Source of the DNA: CAZEFK01 sp964511405
Lineage (GTDB): Bacteria; Pseudomonadota; Alphaproteobacteria; Elsterales; Elsteraceae
Length of the DNA stretch: 39,859 nt
Direction: 5' to 3'
Assembly (NCBI GenBank): GCA_964511405.1
Contig: CAZEFK010000041.1
Coordinates: 1 to 39,859, forward strand
Position numbers and translations under genes: made by a program. Shown piece after piece: positions 7,166 through 14,290 of this stretch. Every line of letters starts with the position of its first letter. Positions within the stretch are counted from its first letter, which is position 1. Below the pieces are notes generated by a model. The model saw nothing but the letters and a program-made list of their open reading frames with translations, was not told the DNA's origin and made no database searches.

Positions 7166-9094
7166 TTGTTCCTGGCGGGTTGGCTGGGGGACGGCCCAGG
7201 AAACCGGCTGGTCGAGGGCCCATGGCATGCTCATCACCACCAGGCTGGGGTTGCCCTCGGCGAGCAGGGCGGCGCGCAGGCGCCGGGCCCGGTGCAGATG
7301 CAGCAGATGCTGCCACCAGTGGCACTTGACCAGCTCCGGGATCAGCACTGCGATCGGCCGGCCGGGATGGGCCGCTTCCAGCGCGCGTACATGGTCCAGG
7401 ATCGGCGTCTGGAGCTGGCGGTAGGGCGAGCGGCGGATCACGAGCCGCGGCGCCGACCGGCCTGATGCCCGCAACGGCCGCACGACGTCGCGCTTCCAGG
7501 CGGTGCGCAGGTGGGCCTCCTGGGCGTCGCGCTCGGGGTCGTCCAGGTTGGCAAGATGCAGGCCTATGACATCGGGCGAGAGGCGCAGGGCGAAGGCCAG
7601 GGCGCGGGCGACCAGGCTGGTCCAGCCCTCGATCGGGACGATCACGACCGGCGGCTCGAGGCCGGCGCCGGCGATCGGGCCGGTCGCCGCCAGGGTGCGG
7701 GCCAGCCAGGCATAGTGCCGGTGGGCGCCGCGCAGCAGCAGGATCACCACGGGAGCCACCAGCACCGTGATCCAGGCGCCGTCGATGAACTTGGCGACCA
7801 GGATCACGCTCAGCGCGCAGGCGGTGGCCACGGCCCCCAGGCCGTTGATGGCGAAATGCAGGCGGTGACGCTGGCGGCGCCAGTGGGCGGCCATGCCCGC
7901 CTGCGACAGGGTGAAGGCCAGGAAGGCGCCGACCGCGAACAGCGGGATCAGCCGGTCGGTGATGCCGCCGAAGACGATCAGCAGCAGCCCGGACGCGGCC
8001 GCCAGGAACAGGATCCCGGCAGCATAGACCAGGCGGCGGCCGGGGATCGCGAAGGCGCGCGGCAGATAGCCGTCCTCGGCGACCCGCCGGCACATCCGCG
8101 GAAAGTCGACGAAGCTGGTGTTGGCCGAGAGCGTCAGGATCGCCAGCACGCTGCCGATGGCCATGTAGAACAGGGGCCCCCGGCCGATCGCCGCCGCCGC
8201 GACCTGCGCCAGGACGCTCCGGTAGCCCGGCTGGCCCTGGTCCATGGCGGCGATGTGATAGGCGGGGACCAGCAGCGCGACCGCGGCGAGCAGGAACCCG
8301 AGCACGGCCACGATGATCGTCAGGCAGCGCCGGGCCATGCGCTCGGGCGGATCGCGGAAGGCCGGCACGCCGTTGCTGACCGCTTCGACCCCGGTCATGG
8401 CCGTGCAGCCGGCGGCGAAGGCGCGTAGCACCAGCCACAGGCTGAGCCCGGCGGTGGCCGGCGGAACGGCTGGCGGCGGCTCGACCGGTACCGGATGGCC
8501 GCCGGCCAGGGCAGCCTGGGCCAAGCCCCACAGCAGGATGCCGGCGAAGCTGGCGATGAACAGATAAGTGGGGGCCAGGAAGGTTACGCCCGACTCCACG
8601 GTGCCGCGCAGGTTGACCAGCGTCACCGCGACCAGCACGGCCAGGCATAGCGGCAGGATATGGGGATGCAGGGCCGGCACGGCGGAGACCAGGGCCCCGA
8701 CCCCGGCCGAGATGCCGACCGCCACGTTCAGGACATAGTCGATCATCAGCGCGGCGGCAGCCAGCAGCCCGGCGTTGGCGCCCAGGTTCTCCTTGGCCAC
8801 GGTGTAGGCGCCGCCGCCGGTCGGATAGGCGGCGATGGTCTGGCGGTAGGACAGCGACAGGATGGCCAGCAGCGCCAGGATCACCGCCATGATCGGCACG
8901 ATCGCGCCGAGTCCGGCCGCACCGGCCGGCGCCAGCATGGACAGGGCCGCTTCCGGGCCATAGGCCGCCGATCCCAGGCCGTCCAGGCCCATGGCGGCGA
9001 CCCCGGTCAGGGCGCCGATCCTTTCCAGCCGCGCCTCGCGGTTGGCAAGCCGCCGGCCGAGCAGCAGGGTGGCCAGGCGTGCGGGGACGGACAT
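7151..9094 (-). CDS. APC-superfamily transporter, KimA-like (probable potassium or amino-acid permease)
   Basis: A 647-residue inner-membrane protein. The N-terminus (RIGALTGVAAMGLDGLGSAAYGPEAAL) matches the start of KimA/YdaO-type proteins (ALSSDALSSVAYG). About 12 hydrophobic segments follow up to roughly residue 460, with TGGGAYTVAKENLG in the third. A 180-residue soluble C-terminal domain ends the protein (VVIVPIEGW, then PIAVLIPELVKCHWWQHLLH). KimA of Bacillus is a high-affinity potassium/proton symporter, and its relatives include amino-acid permeases; this one could be either. ATG at 9094 is chosen over upstream in-frame codons because it lies nearest the transporter core. It is separated from the next gene by 39 bases, so readthrough into the sugar cluster is possible. 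Confidence 0.82.
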   Translation of the reverse strand: MSVPARLATLLLGRRLANREARLERIGALTGVAAMGLDGLGSAAYGPEAALSMLAPAGAAGLGAIVPIMAVILALLAILSLSYRQTIAAYPTGGGAYTVAKENLGANAGLLAAAALMIDYVLNVAVGISAGVGALVSAVPALHPHILPLCLAVLVAVTLVNLRGTVESGVTFLAPTYLFIASFAGILLWGLAQAALAGGHPVPVEPPPAVPPATAGLSLWLVLRAFAAGCTAMTGVEAVSNGVPAFRDPPERMARRCLTIIVAVLGFLLAAVALLVPAYHIAAMDQGQPGYRSVLAQVAAAAIGRGPLFYMAIGSVLAILTLSANTSFVDFPRMCRRVAEDGYLPRAFAIPGRRLVYAAGILFLAAASGLLLIVFGGITDRLIPLFAVGAFLAFTLSQAGMAAHWRRQRHRLHFAINGLGAVATACALSVILVAKFIDGAWITVLVAPVVILLLRGAHRHYAWLARTLAATGPIAGAGLEPPVVIVPIEGWTSLVARALAFALRLSPDVIGLHLANLDDPERDAQEAHLRTAWKRDVVRPLRASGRSAPRLVIRRSPYRQLQTPILDHVRALEAAHPGRPIAVLIPELVKCHWWQHLLHLHRARRLRAALLAEGNPSLVVMSMPWALDQPVSWAVPQPTRQEQGTNP

Positions 9095-9344
9095 GGGCCT
9101 TGCCTCGTGGGCCGTATCTCGCGGGGGCGCGCCTCGGCGGGCGGCGGTACCGCGTGCTTCCACTAACTGGATGACGCCGGCCGGTGTTTCAAATGTCCTT
9201 GCATCCTTAAATTGAAAAATAGTGAAAAAACATGTCCGTTATATGAGTATTTTTGATGATCTATATCGCTTTGTGGGCGATTTGTCTTGTTCGTCTCATC
9301 TTCGGTTGCGTCAACCGGGATTCCTGGATAGCGTTCGCGCGGCC
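9095..9344. other. AT-rich divergent intergenic region
   Basis: No gene is supported here. The stretch 9185-9290 is much poorer in G+C than its surroundings and contains runs such as AAATTGAAAAATAGTGAAAAAAC. It most likely carries the promoters of the KimA-like gene on the left and the response regulator on the right. The regulator frame continues open to a GTG at 9222, but codon use there is AT-ending and unlike the rest of the window. Confidence 0.5.
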
Positions 9345-9737
9345 ATGGCACAGCGCAACCCTTCCGCCCGCCTGCGATCCAAGCGGCTGACGGCTTTGGT
9401 CGTCGACGACGAGGAACTCGTCCTCCAAGGGGCCAAGGCGATGCTCGAGGCGGCCGGCTTCGGGGTGATCGTCGCCCGCAGCGGCGCCGAGGCGATCGCC
9501 TTGTTCGACGAGCATCCGGAGATCGACCTGCTGTTCACCGACGTGCGCATGCCGGGCATCGACGGGATCACCCTCGCCGACATGGCCAACGCCCGCCGCG
9601 CGGTGCCGGTGATCTATGCGACCGCCTATGGCGACGACGTACGCCGGCGCCTGGGTGTCGCCCATGGGCCGATGCTGGAGAAGCCCTATGGGCCGCAAGA
9701 CCTGTCGCGCGAGCTGCGGCGGTTGTTCGACGGCTAG
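9345..9737 (+). CDS. single-domain response regulator (receiver)
   Basis: A 130-residue protein that is essentially one receiver domain. TALVVDDEELVLQGA holds the acidic pair, LLFTDVRMPGIDG the phospho-acceptor aspartate, VIYATAYGD the threonine switch and LEKPYGPQDL the conserved lysine. There is no output domain, so it should act by protein contact or as a phosphate sink. The ATG at 9345 is chosen because codons upstream (to 9243 or 9222) are AT-rich and non-typical; a longer form cannot be excluded. No kinase gene is adjacent; the nearest hybrid kinase is at 18.1 kb. Its TAG stop lies in a CTAG that also provides the stop of the hipA remnant on the other strand. Confidence 0.85.
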   Translation: MAQRNPSARLRSKRLTALVVDDEELVLQGAKAMLEAAGFGVIVARSGAEAIALFDEHPEIDLLFTDVRMPGIDGITLADMANARRAVPVIYATAYGDDVRRRLGVAHGPMLEKPYGPQDLSRELRRLFDG

Positions 9738-10575
9738 GCAGGCGGTGTTCGGGAGGGGCCGGCGACAGTTGCGCGTCGTTGGTCGGCCTCCGGGCCAAGC
9801 CGGGCGCCCGGGATCTGCACCGGCCCGGCGAGCAGCGGTACCGCAGTCATCTGCGCGTCAACCGCGGACCGAACCGCGACAGGAAGCGGGAGCGAGGTCC
9901 CAAGCTCGTGCCAGGCTTGCCGCGTGCGCTCGGCCGCCTCGCGCCCGGCCCGCCGCACGAGCCCTGCGGGGAGCTGCGCCTTGTCGGCGAGGCGCAGGAG
10001 CCGCGCCTCGTCGAACTCGCGGAACGAACGCGTGCCCACCAGGTTGAGAGCCATCCCATCCTGCTGGATATAGGCGAGCGTCGAGACGAAATCGTAGGCG
10101 GGCGCCAGCGCGGGCGTGCGGCCGTCCGGATAGATCAAACTCCAGTTCTTGGCATGCATGTCGCCATTGCCGATGGCGGCATTGAACACGAGGCGGCCGA
10201 TGAACTCCTGCAGGCTGGCCGCGCCGGCCTCGCGCCAGACCAGCTCGGCGATGTTGCGGTAGCTGACCGCCTTGTACTTTTCACTGGGGTAGACGCCGAA
10301 TGCCTGCGCCATGTCCTCGATGTGGATGCGCGTGTCCCCGTCGCGGTCGAAGCGGCGCACCGCATAGGCCTGGCCGGCGCCGGCCGGCAGACCCCCCGGC
10401 AGGTCCCTGGGCAACCCGCGCACCTCGCCCACGGCCACGAGCTCGAAATCGGGCACTGTGAAGCCGGCGTGGCGCGCCAGCGTCATCATGGAGAATTCGA
10501 GCGTTCGTCGCCCAGCGACGTGAGCTGGCCGACGCGGCGATCGCCGAGATGGACGTCGAGGATCAGCGGGGTCAC
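9734..10575 (-). pseudogene. hipA: hipA toxin kinase, internally deleted and frameshifted
   Basis: Read from GTG at 10575, overlapping the hipB stop (GTGA), the frame gives LILDVHLGDRRVGQLTSLGDERS, the start of the HipA N-terminal domain, and then hits a TGA at 10488-10486. In the next frame the protein resumes as EFSMMTLARHAGFTVPDFEL, which in intact HipA is far inside the kinase domain. The rest is well preserved: GDMHAKNWS carries the catalytic aspartate and PAYDFVS the metal-binding aspartate. About 280 codons remain of the usual 410-440. The missing 130-160 codons include most of the HipA_N domain and the nucleotide-binding loop. The C-terminal 251 codons form an open frame from ATG 10489 but lack the ATP-binding part, so a working kinase is unlikely. 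Confidence 0.83.
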
Positions 10576-10940
10576 GCGCCTAACTCGTCGCCATCGGGCT
10601 CGTCGCCATCGGGCTCGTCGCCATCGGGCTCGTCGCCATCGGGCACATAGCGGCGGACCGGCCCGGGAGAGTCCGATGCGCCGGTGTGGGCACGGATCAG
10701 CGCTTCGACGGCGGGCAGGAGCTGGACCGGGACGAGGAGCGGTTCCAGCCGCAGCGTGCGCGCGACCTTGAGCAGGGTCGACAGCCTGACGTCCGCGCCG
10801 CGCTCGAGCTTCGAGACATGGCTCTGCGCGACGCCGACTTTGACGGCGAGCTCGGCCTGGCTCAGGGCCTGGCGCTGGCGTTCGGCGGCGAGCTCGCGCT
10901 GGGGGCGGTCGGGCGCGAGAGACAGAGCGGGGCGCGGCAT
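10572..10940 (-). CDS. hipB: HipB-like antitoxin (XRE helix-turn-helix) with PDGDE repeat tail
   Basis: A 122-residue DNA-binding antitoxin/autorepressor. The helix-turn-helix is ERQRQALSQAELAVKVGVAQSHVSKLERG, followed by RLSTLLKVARTLRLEPLLVP. The C-terminus is four perfect copies of PDGDE, an acidic tail encoded by a 15-base tandem repeat. HipB normally binds HipA and the operator. Its partner here is broken, so it may now act only as a regulator. ATG at 10940-10938; GTGA overlap with hipA at the other end. A palindrome at 10974-10991 just upstream is a plausible own operator. Confidence 0.85.
   Translation of the reverse strand: MPRPALSLAPDRPQRELAAERQRQALSQAELAVKVGVAQSHVSKLERGADVRLSTLLKVARTLRLEPLLVPVQLLPAVEALIRAHTGASDSPGPVRRYVPDGDEPDGDEPDGDEPDGDELGA
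10584..10643 (-). repeat. four 15-base tandem repeats in hipB
   Basis: Four identical 15-base units (plus-strand CTCGTCGCCATCGGG) run head to tail at 10584, 10599, 10614 and 10629. They encode PDGDE four times in the antitoxin tail. Perfect identity suggests recent slippage expansion, and the unit length keeps the frame. Confidence 0.95.
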
Positions 10941-10973
10941 GTCATATACTTAGATAGCTTGGACGGCGACCGC

Positions 10974-10991
10974 AATCTATCAAGATAGATT
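10974..10991. promoter_or_regulatory. palindromic operator candidate upstream of hipB
   Basis: AATCTATC, two bases (AA), then GATAGATT form a perfect 8-base inverted repeat 34 bases upstream of the hipB ATG. A further half-site TAGATAG lies at 10951-10957. E. coli HipB binds TATCC/GGATA palindromes, so a TATC/GATA palindrome in this place fits an autoregulatory operator. Binding is inferred. Confidence 0.6.
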
Positions 10992-11023
10992 ACAGTGCGG
11001 AGCCACCGGTGCATCGGGCGCTG

Positions 11024-11545
11024 CTAGCGGCGGAGCGTGCCCGTCCAGTCGCCATCCAGGCTGCCGTCGCAACTGCCCCAGTGGCCGTGAAAGCCGGTTT
11101 CGTCGGTGTTCTCGGTCAGCACCAGGCGGCCCCAATAGCGGGTCCCGTTCAGCGCCGTCTTGCAGGCCGTGTCATCGCTGCCGGCCTTGAGCTGCCACCA
11201 GGTGCCCTCGATCCGGTCCTTGGCGGTCAGCGTGCCCTTGATCTGCCCGGAATAGTCCGGATAGACGCCGGACACCTGGTTGGACGGTTCGAACGTCAAG
11301 GTCAGCGGCCCGGCGTCGGTATCGTAGGTCATGGCGGCCTTGGGCGCGGCTGGATCGCTCTCAGCCCGGGCGGGCAGCGCCCAGAGCAGCAGTAGGACGG
11401 GCAGCGGCAGAACCAGGCAAAGAAGCCCGGCGGCGCGGCCCGTCGGCGACCGTTTGTGAGGCCCTTCACAGACTGGGGTCGGGAAAGCCCCTAACCAATT
11501 CTGCGGGGTAATGGCTGTCCCACGGATCGAAGGAGCTCGCACCAT
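11024..11545 (-). CDS. small secreted protein of unknown function
   Basis: The C-terminal 110 residues look like a compact extracytoplasmic beta-rich domain: MTYDTDAGPLTLTFEPSNQVSGVYPDYSG, KDRIEGTWWQ, RYWGRLVLT and FHGHWGSCDGSLDGDWTGTL, with two cysteines. A hydrophobic segment GLLCLVLPLPVLLLLWALPARA directly before it is a good signal peptide with an ARA cleavage site. Similar YDTDxGPLTLTF...YSGxIxGTL...GxWxQ proteins occur as secreted proteins in proteobacteria, function unknown to me. No ATG or GTG lies close to the signal peptide; the nearest in-frame start is ATG at 11545, which would give a long charged n-region and overlap the divergent neighbour start. The start is therefore doubtful; the gene itself is likely. 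Confidence 0.6.
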   Translation of the reverse strand: MVRAPSIRGTAITPQNWLGAFPTPVCEGPHKRSPTGRAAGLLCLVLPLPVLLLLWALPARAESDPAAPKAAMTYDTDAGPLTLTFEPSNQVSGVYPDYSGQIKGTLTAKDRIEGTWWQLKAGSDDTACKTALNGTRYWGRLVLTENTDETGFHGHWGSCDGSLDGDWTGTLRR

Positions 11546-11912
11546 GTCCCTTGCTCGGCGTCGTGACAGGGTCGCACCTGCCGTCCTTGGTAGCGCATCC
11601 GCGCGGCCCTCGCCATTCGGTCGGTTCGGCGCGGCGACCGTGGGCCGCTGGGCGCTGCGATCGCCCTGGCTGCGCCTGCCCGCAGGGGCGCTCCTGGCCG
11701 GGCTGATGCTGACGGCGGGTCCATTGCCTCGCGCCGCCGCGTCGCGCGATGCCGTCACGGCGCCGAGCCTGTTGGGTGCGGCCTGTACCGACCGGCCGGG
11801 TCAGGTCGACGACCGGCTGGCGACGGCGCTGCTCGGGGCCGATCCGCTGGACCTCGCCATGGGCTGCCTGTTCCCGGCCGATGACGCCGATGCCGGCGCC
11901 GCGGTGCCATGA
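11544..11912 (+). CDS. small hypothetical protein with N-terminal membrane or signal segment
   Basis: 122 residues, not recognised. An arginine-rich N-terminus is followed by a hydrophobic stretch WLRLPAGALLAGLMLTAGPLP and the small-residue sequence RAAAS, which could be a signal peptide or an anchor. The remaining 55 residues (SLLGAACTDRPGQVDDRLATALLGADPLDLAMGC) contain two cysteines. An AGGAG ribosome-binding site at 11531-11535 precedes the ATG at 11544 by eight bases. The stop overlaps the start of a 28-codon reading frame (ATGA). It could be a periplasmic small protein; no function is proposed. Confidence 0.5.
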   Translation: MSLARRRDRVAPAVLGSASARPSPFGRFGAATVGRWALRSPWLRLPAGALLAGLMLTAGPLPRAAASRDAVTAPSLLGAACTDRPGQVDDRLATALLGADPLDLAMGCLFPADDADAGAAVP

Positions 11913-11995
11913 CCCGGATCGGCCGTCGGGTCGGGCTGCGCGCCTTGGGGATCGTCGGCGCCCTCGCCCTGGCCTGGGCCCTGGATGTCAGATGA
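11909..11995 (+). CDS. possible 28-residue membrane peptide
   Basis: A short frame begins with ATG overlapping the TGA of the preceding small protein and encodes an arginine-rich N-terminus followed by a hydrophobic segment ALGIVGALALAWAL. The size, topology and ATGA coupling suggest a small membrane protein. It might equally be the first exon-sized remnant of a truncated gene, because it runs a few bases into the end of the oppositely oriented SDR gene. Support is weak. Confidence 0.28.
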   Translation: MTRIGRRVGLRALGIVGALALAWALDVR

Positions 11996-12725
11996 ACCGG
12001 CCGCCGCCGTCGACGTGCAGGACCGCGGCGTTCATGTACCCGTTGCCGAGCAACAGCAGGATGGCGTCGGCCACTTCATCGGCGTGACCGATCCTCCCGC
12101 CGGGAAGGCTTTGGGCGCGGTCACCGAGCAGGGCGCTACGCCTCTCGCCGAGCACGTCGTAGAGGGGCGTGTCGACGAAGCCGGGCGCCACGACGTTGAC
12201 CCGAATGGGCTTCAGCTCCAGCGCCAGGCCGATGGCCAGCGCCTCGACCCCGCGGACCGCGGCCGAGAGGACGGCCATGCCGGCCGCCGGCCGATCCGAC
12301 AACAGGCCGCCGGTCAGGACGATCGACCCGGTCGGCGGGATCTTCGGCAGAGCCGCCCGGATCGCGTAGAGCGGGCCGGCGATGCGCTCGTGGACGGCGG
12401 CGAACAGCGCGTCGGGATCGGTGCTGCGCAGATCGCCGCCTGAAAATCGCCCGGCAAGGAGGATCAGGTGGTCGATCCGCGGCAGGTCCGCGAGGGCGGC
12501 TTCGACCTCCCGGCGGTTGGCGATGTCAGCCGCCCGCGTGCGCGCGCCGCCCAGCGCCTGAGCGGCCGCGCGCAGGCGCTCGGGCGTGCGGCTGACGAGG
12601 GTGATGTCCGCCCCGCGCGCCTTGGCGGCGGCGGCCGTCGCCAGGCCGATCCCGGCGCTTCCGCCGAAGATCACGACACTGGCGTCTTTGAGAGGGGCGT
12701 CTTTGAGAGGTGCTGAAGGGTCCAC
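11988..12725 (-). CDS. short-chain dehydrogenase/reductase family protein without the YxxxK motif
   Basis: 245 residues with the SDR fold: nucleotide-binding GGSAGIGLATAAAA, DIANRREVEAAL, LILLAGRFSGGDL, then GSIVLTGGLLSDRPAAG and PIRVNVVAPGFVDTPLYD. Where active SDRs have YxxxK, this protein reads AVLSAAVRGVEAL, so neither the tyrosine nor the lysine is present; catalysis by the usual mechanism is doubtful. A GTG at 12725 preceded by GGAAGA is taken as start; the N-terminus contains a short duplicated APLKD. It is divergent from a LysR-type regulator 100 bases away, the classical layout of a regulator and its target. Confidence 0.82.
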   Translation of the reverse strand: MDPSAPLKDAPLKDASVVIFGGSAGIGLATAAAAKARGADITLVSRTPERLRAAAQALGGARTRAADIANRREVEAALADLPRIDHLILLAGRFSGGDLRSTDPDALFAAVHERIAGPLYAIRAALPKIPPTGSIVLTGGLLSDRPAAGMAVLSAAVRGVEALAIGLALELKPIRVNVVAPGFVDTPLYDVLGERRSALLGDRAQSLPGGRIGHADEVADAILLLLGNGYMNAAVLHVDGGGRFI

Positions 12726-12768
12726 CGGAGTCTTCCAGTCCGAGTTGGCGATGACCCGAGTGGCTACC

Positions 12769-12829
12769 TCATTCCATTTTGCGCAAGAACGGGGGTAAAC
12801 GTCCTAACCCATATGCCATCTTGGAATGA
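12769..12829. promoter_or_regulatory. inverted repeat in the SDR-LysR divergent promoter
   Basis: TCATTCCA at 12769-12776 and TGGAATGA at 12822-12829 are a perfect 8-base inverted repeat 45 bases apart. The right arm contains the LysR start codon. Placement between a LysR gene and a divergent enzyme gene makes it a candidate regulator-binding pair. Confidence 0.45.
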
Positions 12830-13734
12830 TGGACACGCTGCGCGCCCTTCGTCTGTTCGTCCGGATCGTCGAGCTCGGCAGCTTCACCGCCGCCGCCCGC
12901 GAAGCCGGCCTGAGCCAGCCGGCCCTGAGCAAGGCCGTCGCCGGGCTGGAGCAAACGCTGGGCGTCAGGCTGTTGGCGCGCACCACCACCAGCCTTTCGC
13001 CGACCGACGAGGGCCGGCGCTTCTACGCCCGCAGCCGGCAGATCGTGGAGGACTATCAGGAGGCGGTTGCCGACGCCAAAGGGCGCACACGCCAGCTCAC
13101 CGGGGCGCTGCGCGTGAACGCCCCGCTGGGGCTGGGCGAGCTGCGTCTCGGCACCCTGGCTCTCGCCTTCCTGGACGAGCATCCGGGCCTTGAGCTGGAG
13201 CTCATCCTGAATGACCGGAGGGTTGACCTGGTCGAGGAGGGCGTGGATGTCGCCATCCGCCTCGGCCAGTCCCTGCCGCCAGAGGCCGTAGCGCGCGCGA
13301 TCGCCTATTCCCCCCGGATCCTGGTGGCGGCGCCGGCCTATGTGCAGCGGGCACCCAAGCTGGCGGCGCCGCATGACGTGGCCGCGCACGAATATTTCTG
13401 GTTCGCAGGCCTGGGCCCCAGCAATGTCCTGGAGTTCACCCGGGGCGGCGAGGCCGTCAGCGTGGCGGCCAGCGGCCGGTTCCGCGTCAACAGCTCGCTG
13501 GCGCTGCGCCAAGCCGTGCTGCAGGGCGCGGGCCTGTGCAGCGCGCCCGCCTGGCTGGTCCAGGACTTGATCGATTCAGGCGCGCTCGTTCGGCTCCTGC
13601 CGGACTGGACGCTTCCCGGCCAGCCGCTGCACCTGATCTATCCCTCGCGCCGCTACCTGCCGGCGCGCGTGCGCGCCTTCCTGCGGTTCATGGGCGAGCG
13701 CTTGCCCGCGCTCCCCGGTTTTGCGCCGCCATGA
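12826..13734 (+). CDS. LysR-type transcriptional regulator
   Basis: 302 residues. The N-terminal winged helix-turn-helix reads LRLFVRIVELGSFTAAAREAGLSQPALSKAVAGLEQTLGVRLLAR (written as consecutive motif parts: VELGSFTAAA, SQPALSKAV, LEQTLGVRLL). The C-terminal effector domain begins GALRVNAPLGLGELRL and has NDRRVDLVEEGVDVAIRLG, the pattern of the CrgA/PecT-like LysR group. ATG at 12826 or at 12829 (adjacent codons). It probably regulates the divergent SDR gene; the inducer is unknown. Confidence 0.9.
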   Translation: MMDTLRALRLFVRIVELGSFTAAAREAGLSQPALSKAVAGLEQTLGVRLLARTTTSLSPTDEGRRFYARSRQIVEDYQEAVADAKGRTRQLTGALRVNAPLGLGELRLGTLALAFLDEHPGLELELILNDRRVDLVEEGVDVAIRLGQSLPPEAVARAIAYSPRILVAAPAYVQRAPKLAAPHDVAAHEYFWFAGLGPSNVLEFTRGGEAVSVAASGRFRVNSSLALRQAVLQGAGLCSAPAWLVQDLIDSGALVRLLPDWTLPGQPLHLIYPSRRYLPARVRAFLRFMGERLPALPGFAPP

Positions 13735-13809
13735 CGATGACGCACGCCTAGCCGCCGCCGGCCGCCGCTTCTATTCTCCGCCGCAGGCACATGGCGGAGC
13801 GGAGGGGCG

Positions 13810-14289
13810 ATGGCCAGGCTGTGGGGTGCGGCGGCGGTTCTGGTCGGGCTGTGGGCGACCGCGGCGCAGGCCGAGGAGATCGGCAGCGTCAACACCGAGT
13901 GGAAGCTGCTTGGCCCCGACAACAAGATCGTGGTCTCGGCCTTCGATGACCCGGATGTCGGCGGAGTCGCCTGCCATATCAGCCGCGCGCGCACCGGCGG
14001 CATCAGCGGCGCGATCGGCTTGGCCGAGGACACGTCGGACGCCTCGATCGCCTGCCGCCAAGTCGGCCCGATCACCTTGCCCAAGCAGATCGAGAAATCC
14101 AAGGAGGTGTTCGACGAGCACCGATCGATCTGGTTCAAGTACCTGCATGTGGTTCGCTTCTGGGATGCCAAGCGACGCACGTTGGTGTACCTGGCCTATT
14201 CCGACAAGTTCGTCAAGGGATCGCCCAAGAACTCACTCTCGACCGTGCCGGTCATGCCGTGGGGCGGCCAGGCCGCGATCGGACCGTAG
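13810..14289 (+). CDS. creA: CreA family periplasmic protein
   Basis: 159 residues with a signal peptide (MARLWGAAAVLVGLWATAAQA) and a mature part starting EEIGSVNTEWKLLGPDNKIVV. It continues with AFDDPDV, CHISRARTGGISG, GLAEDTSDASIACRQVGPI and YLAYSDKFVKGSPKNSLSTVPVMPW, matching E. coli CreA over the whole length. CreA is exported and of unknown function. GGAGGGG precedes the ATG by a few bases. The next gene begins two bases after its stop, so the two may be cotranscribed, though nothing links them in function. Confidence 0.92.
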   Translation: MARLWGAAAVLVGLWATAAQAEEIGSVNTEWKLLGPDNKIVVSAFDDPDVGGVACHISRARTGGISGAIGLAEDTSDASIACRQVGPITLPKQIEKSKEVFDEHRSIWFKYLHVVRFWDAKRRTLVYLAYSDKFVKGSPKNSLSTVPVMPWGGQAAIGP

Positions 14290-14290
14290 C

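Noticed and set aside
9222..9344. An N-terminal extension of the response regulator from GTG 9222 or ATG 9243.
   Set aside because: Codons there end mostly in A or T, unlike the rest of the gene, and no ribosome-binding site is present; the region looks like a promoter.
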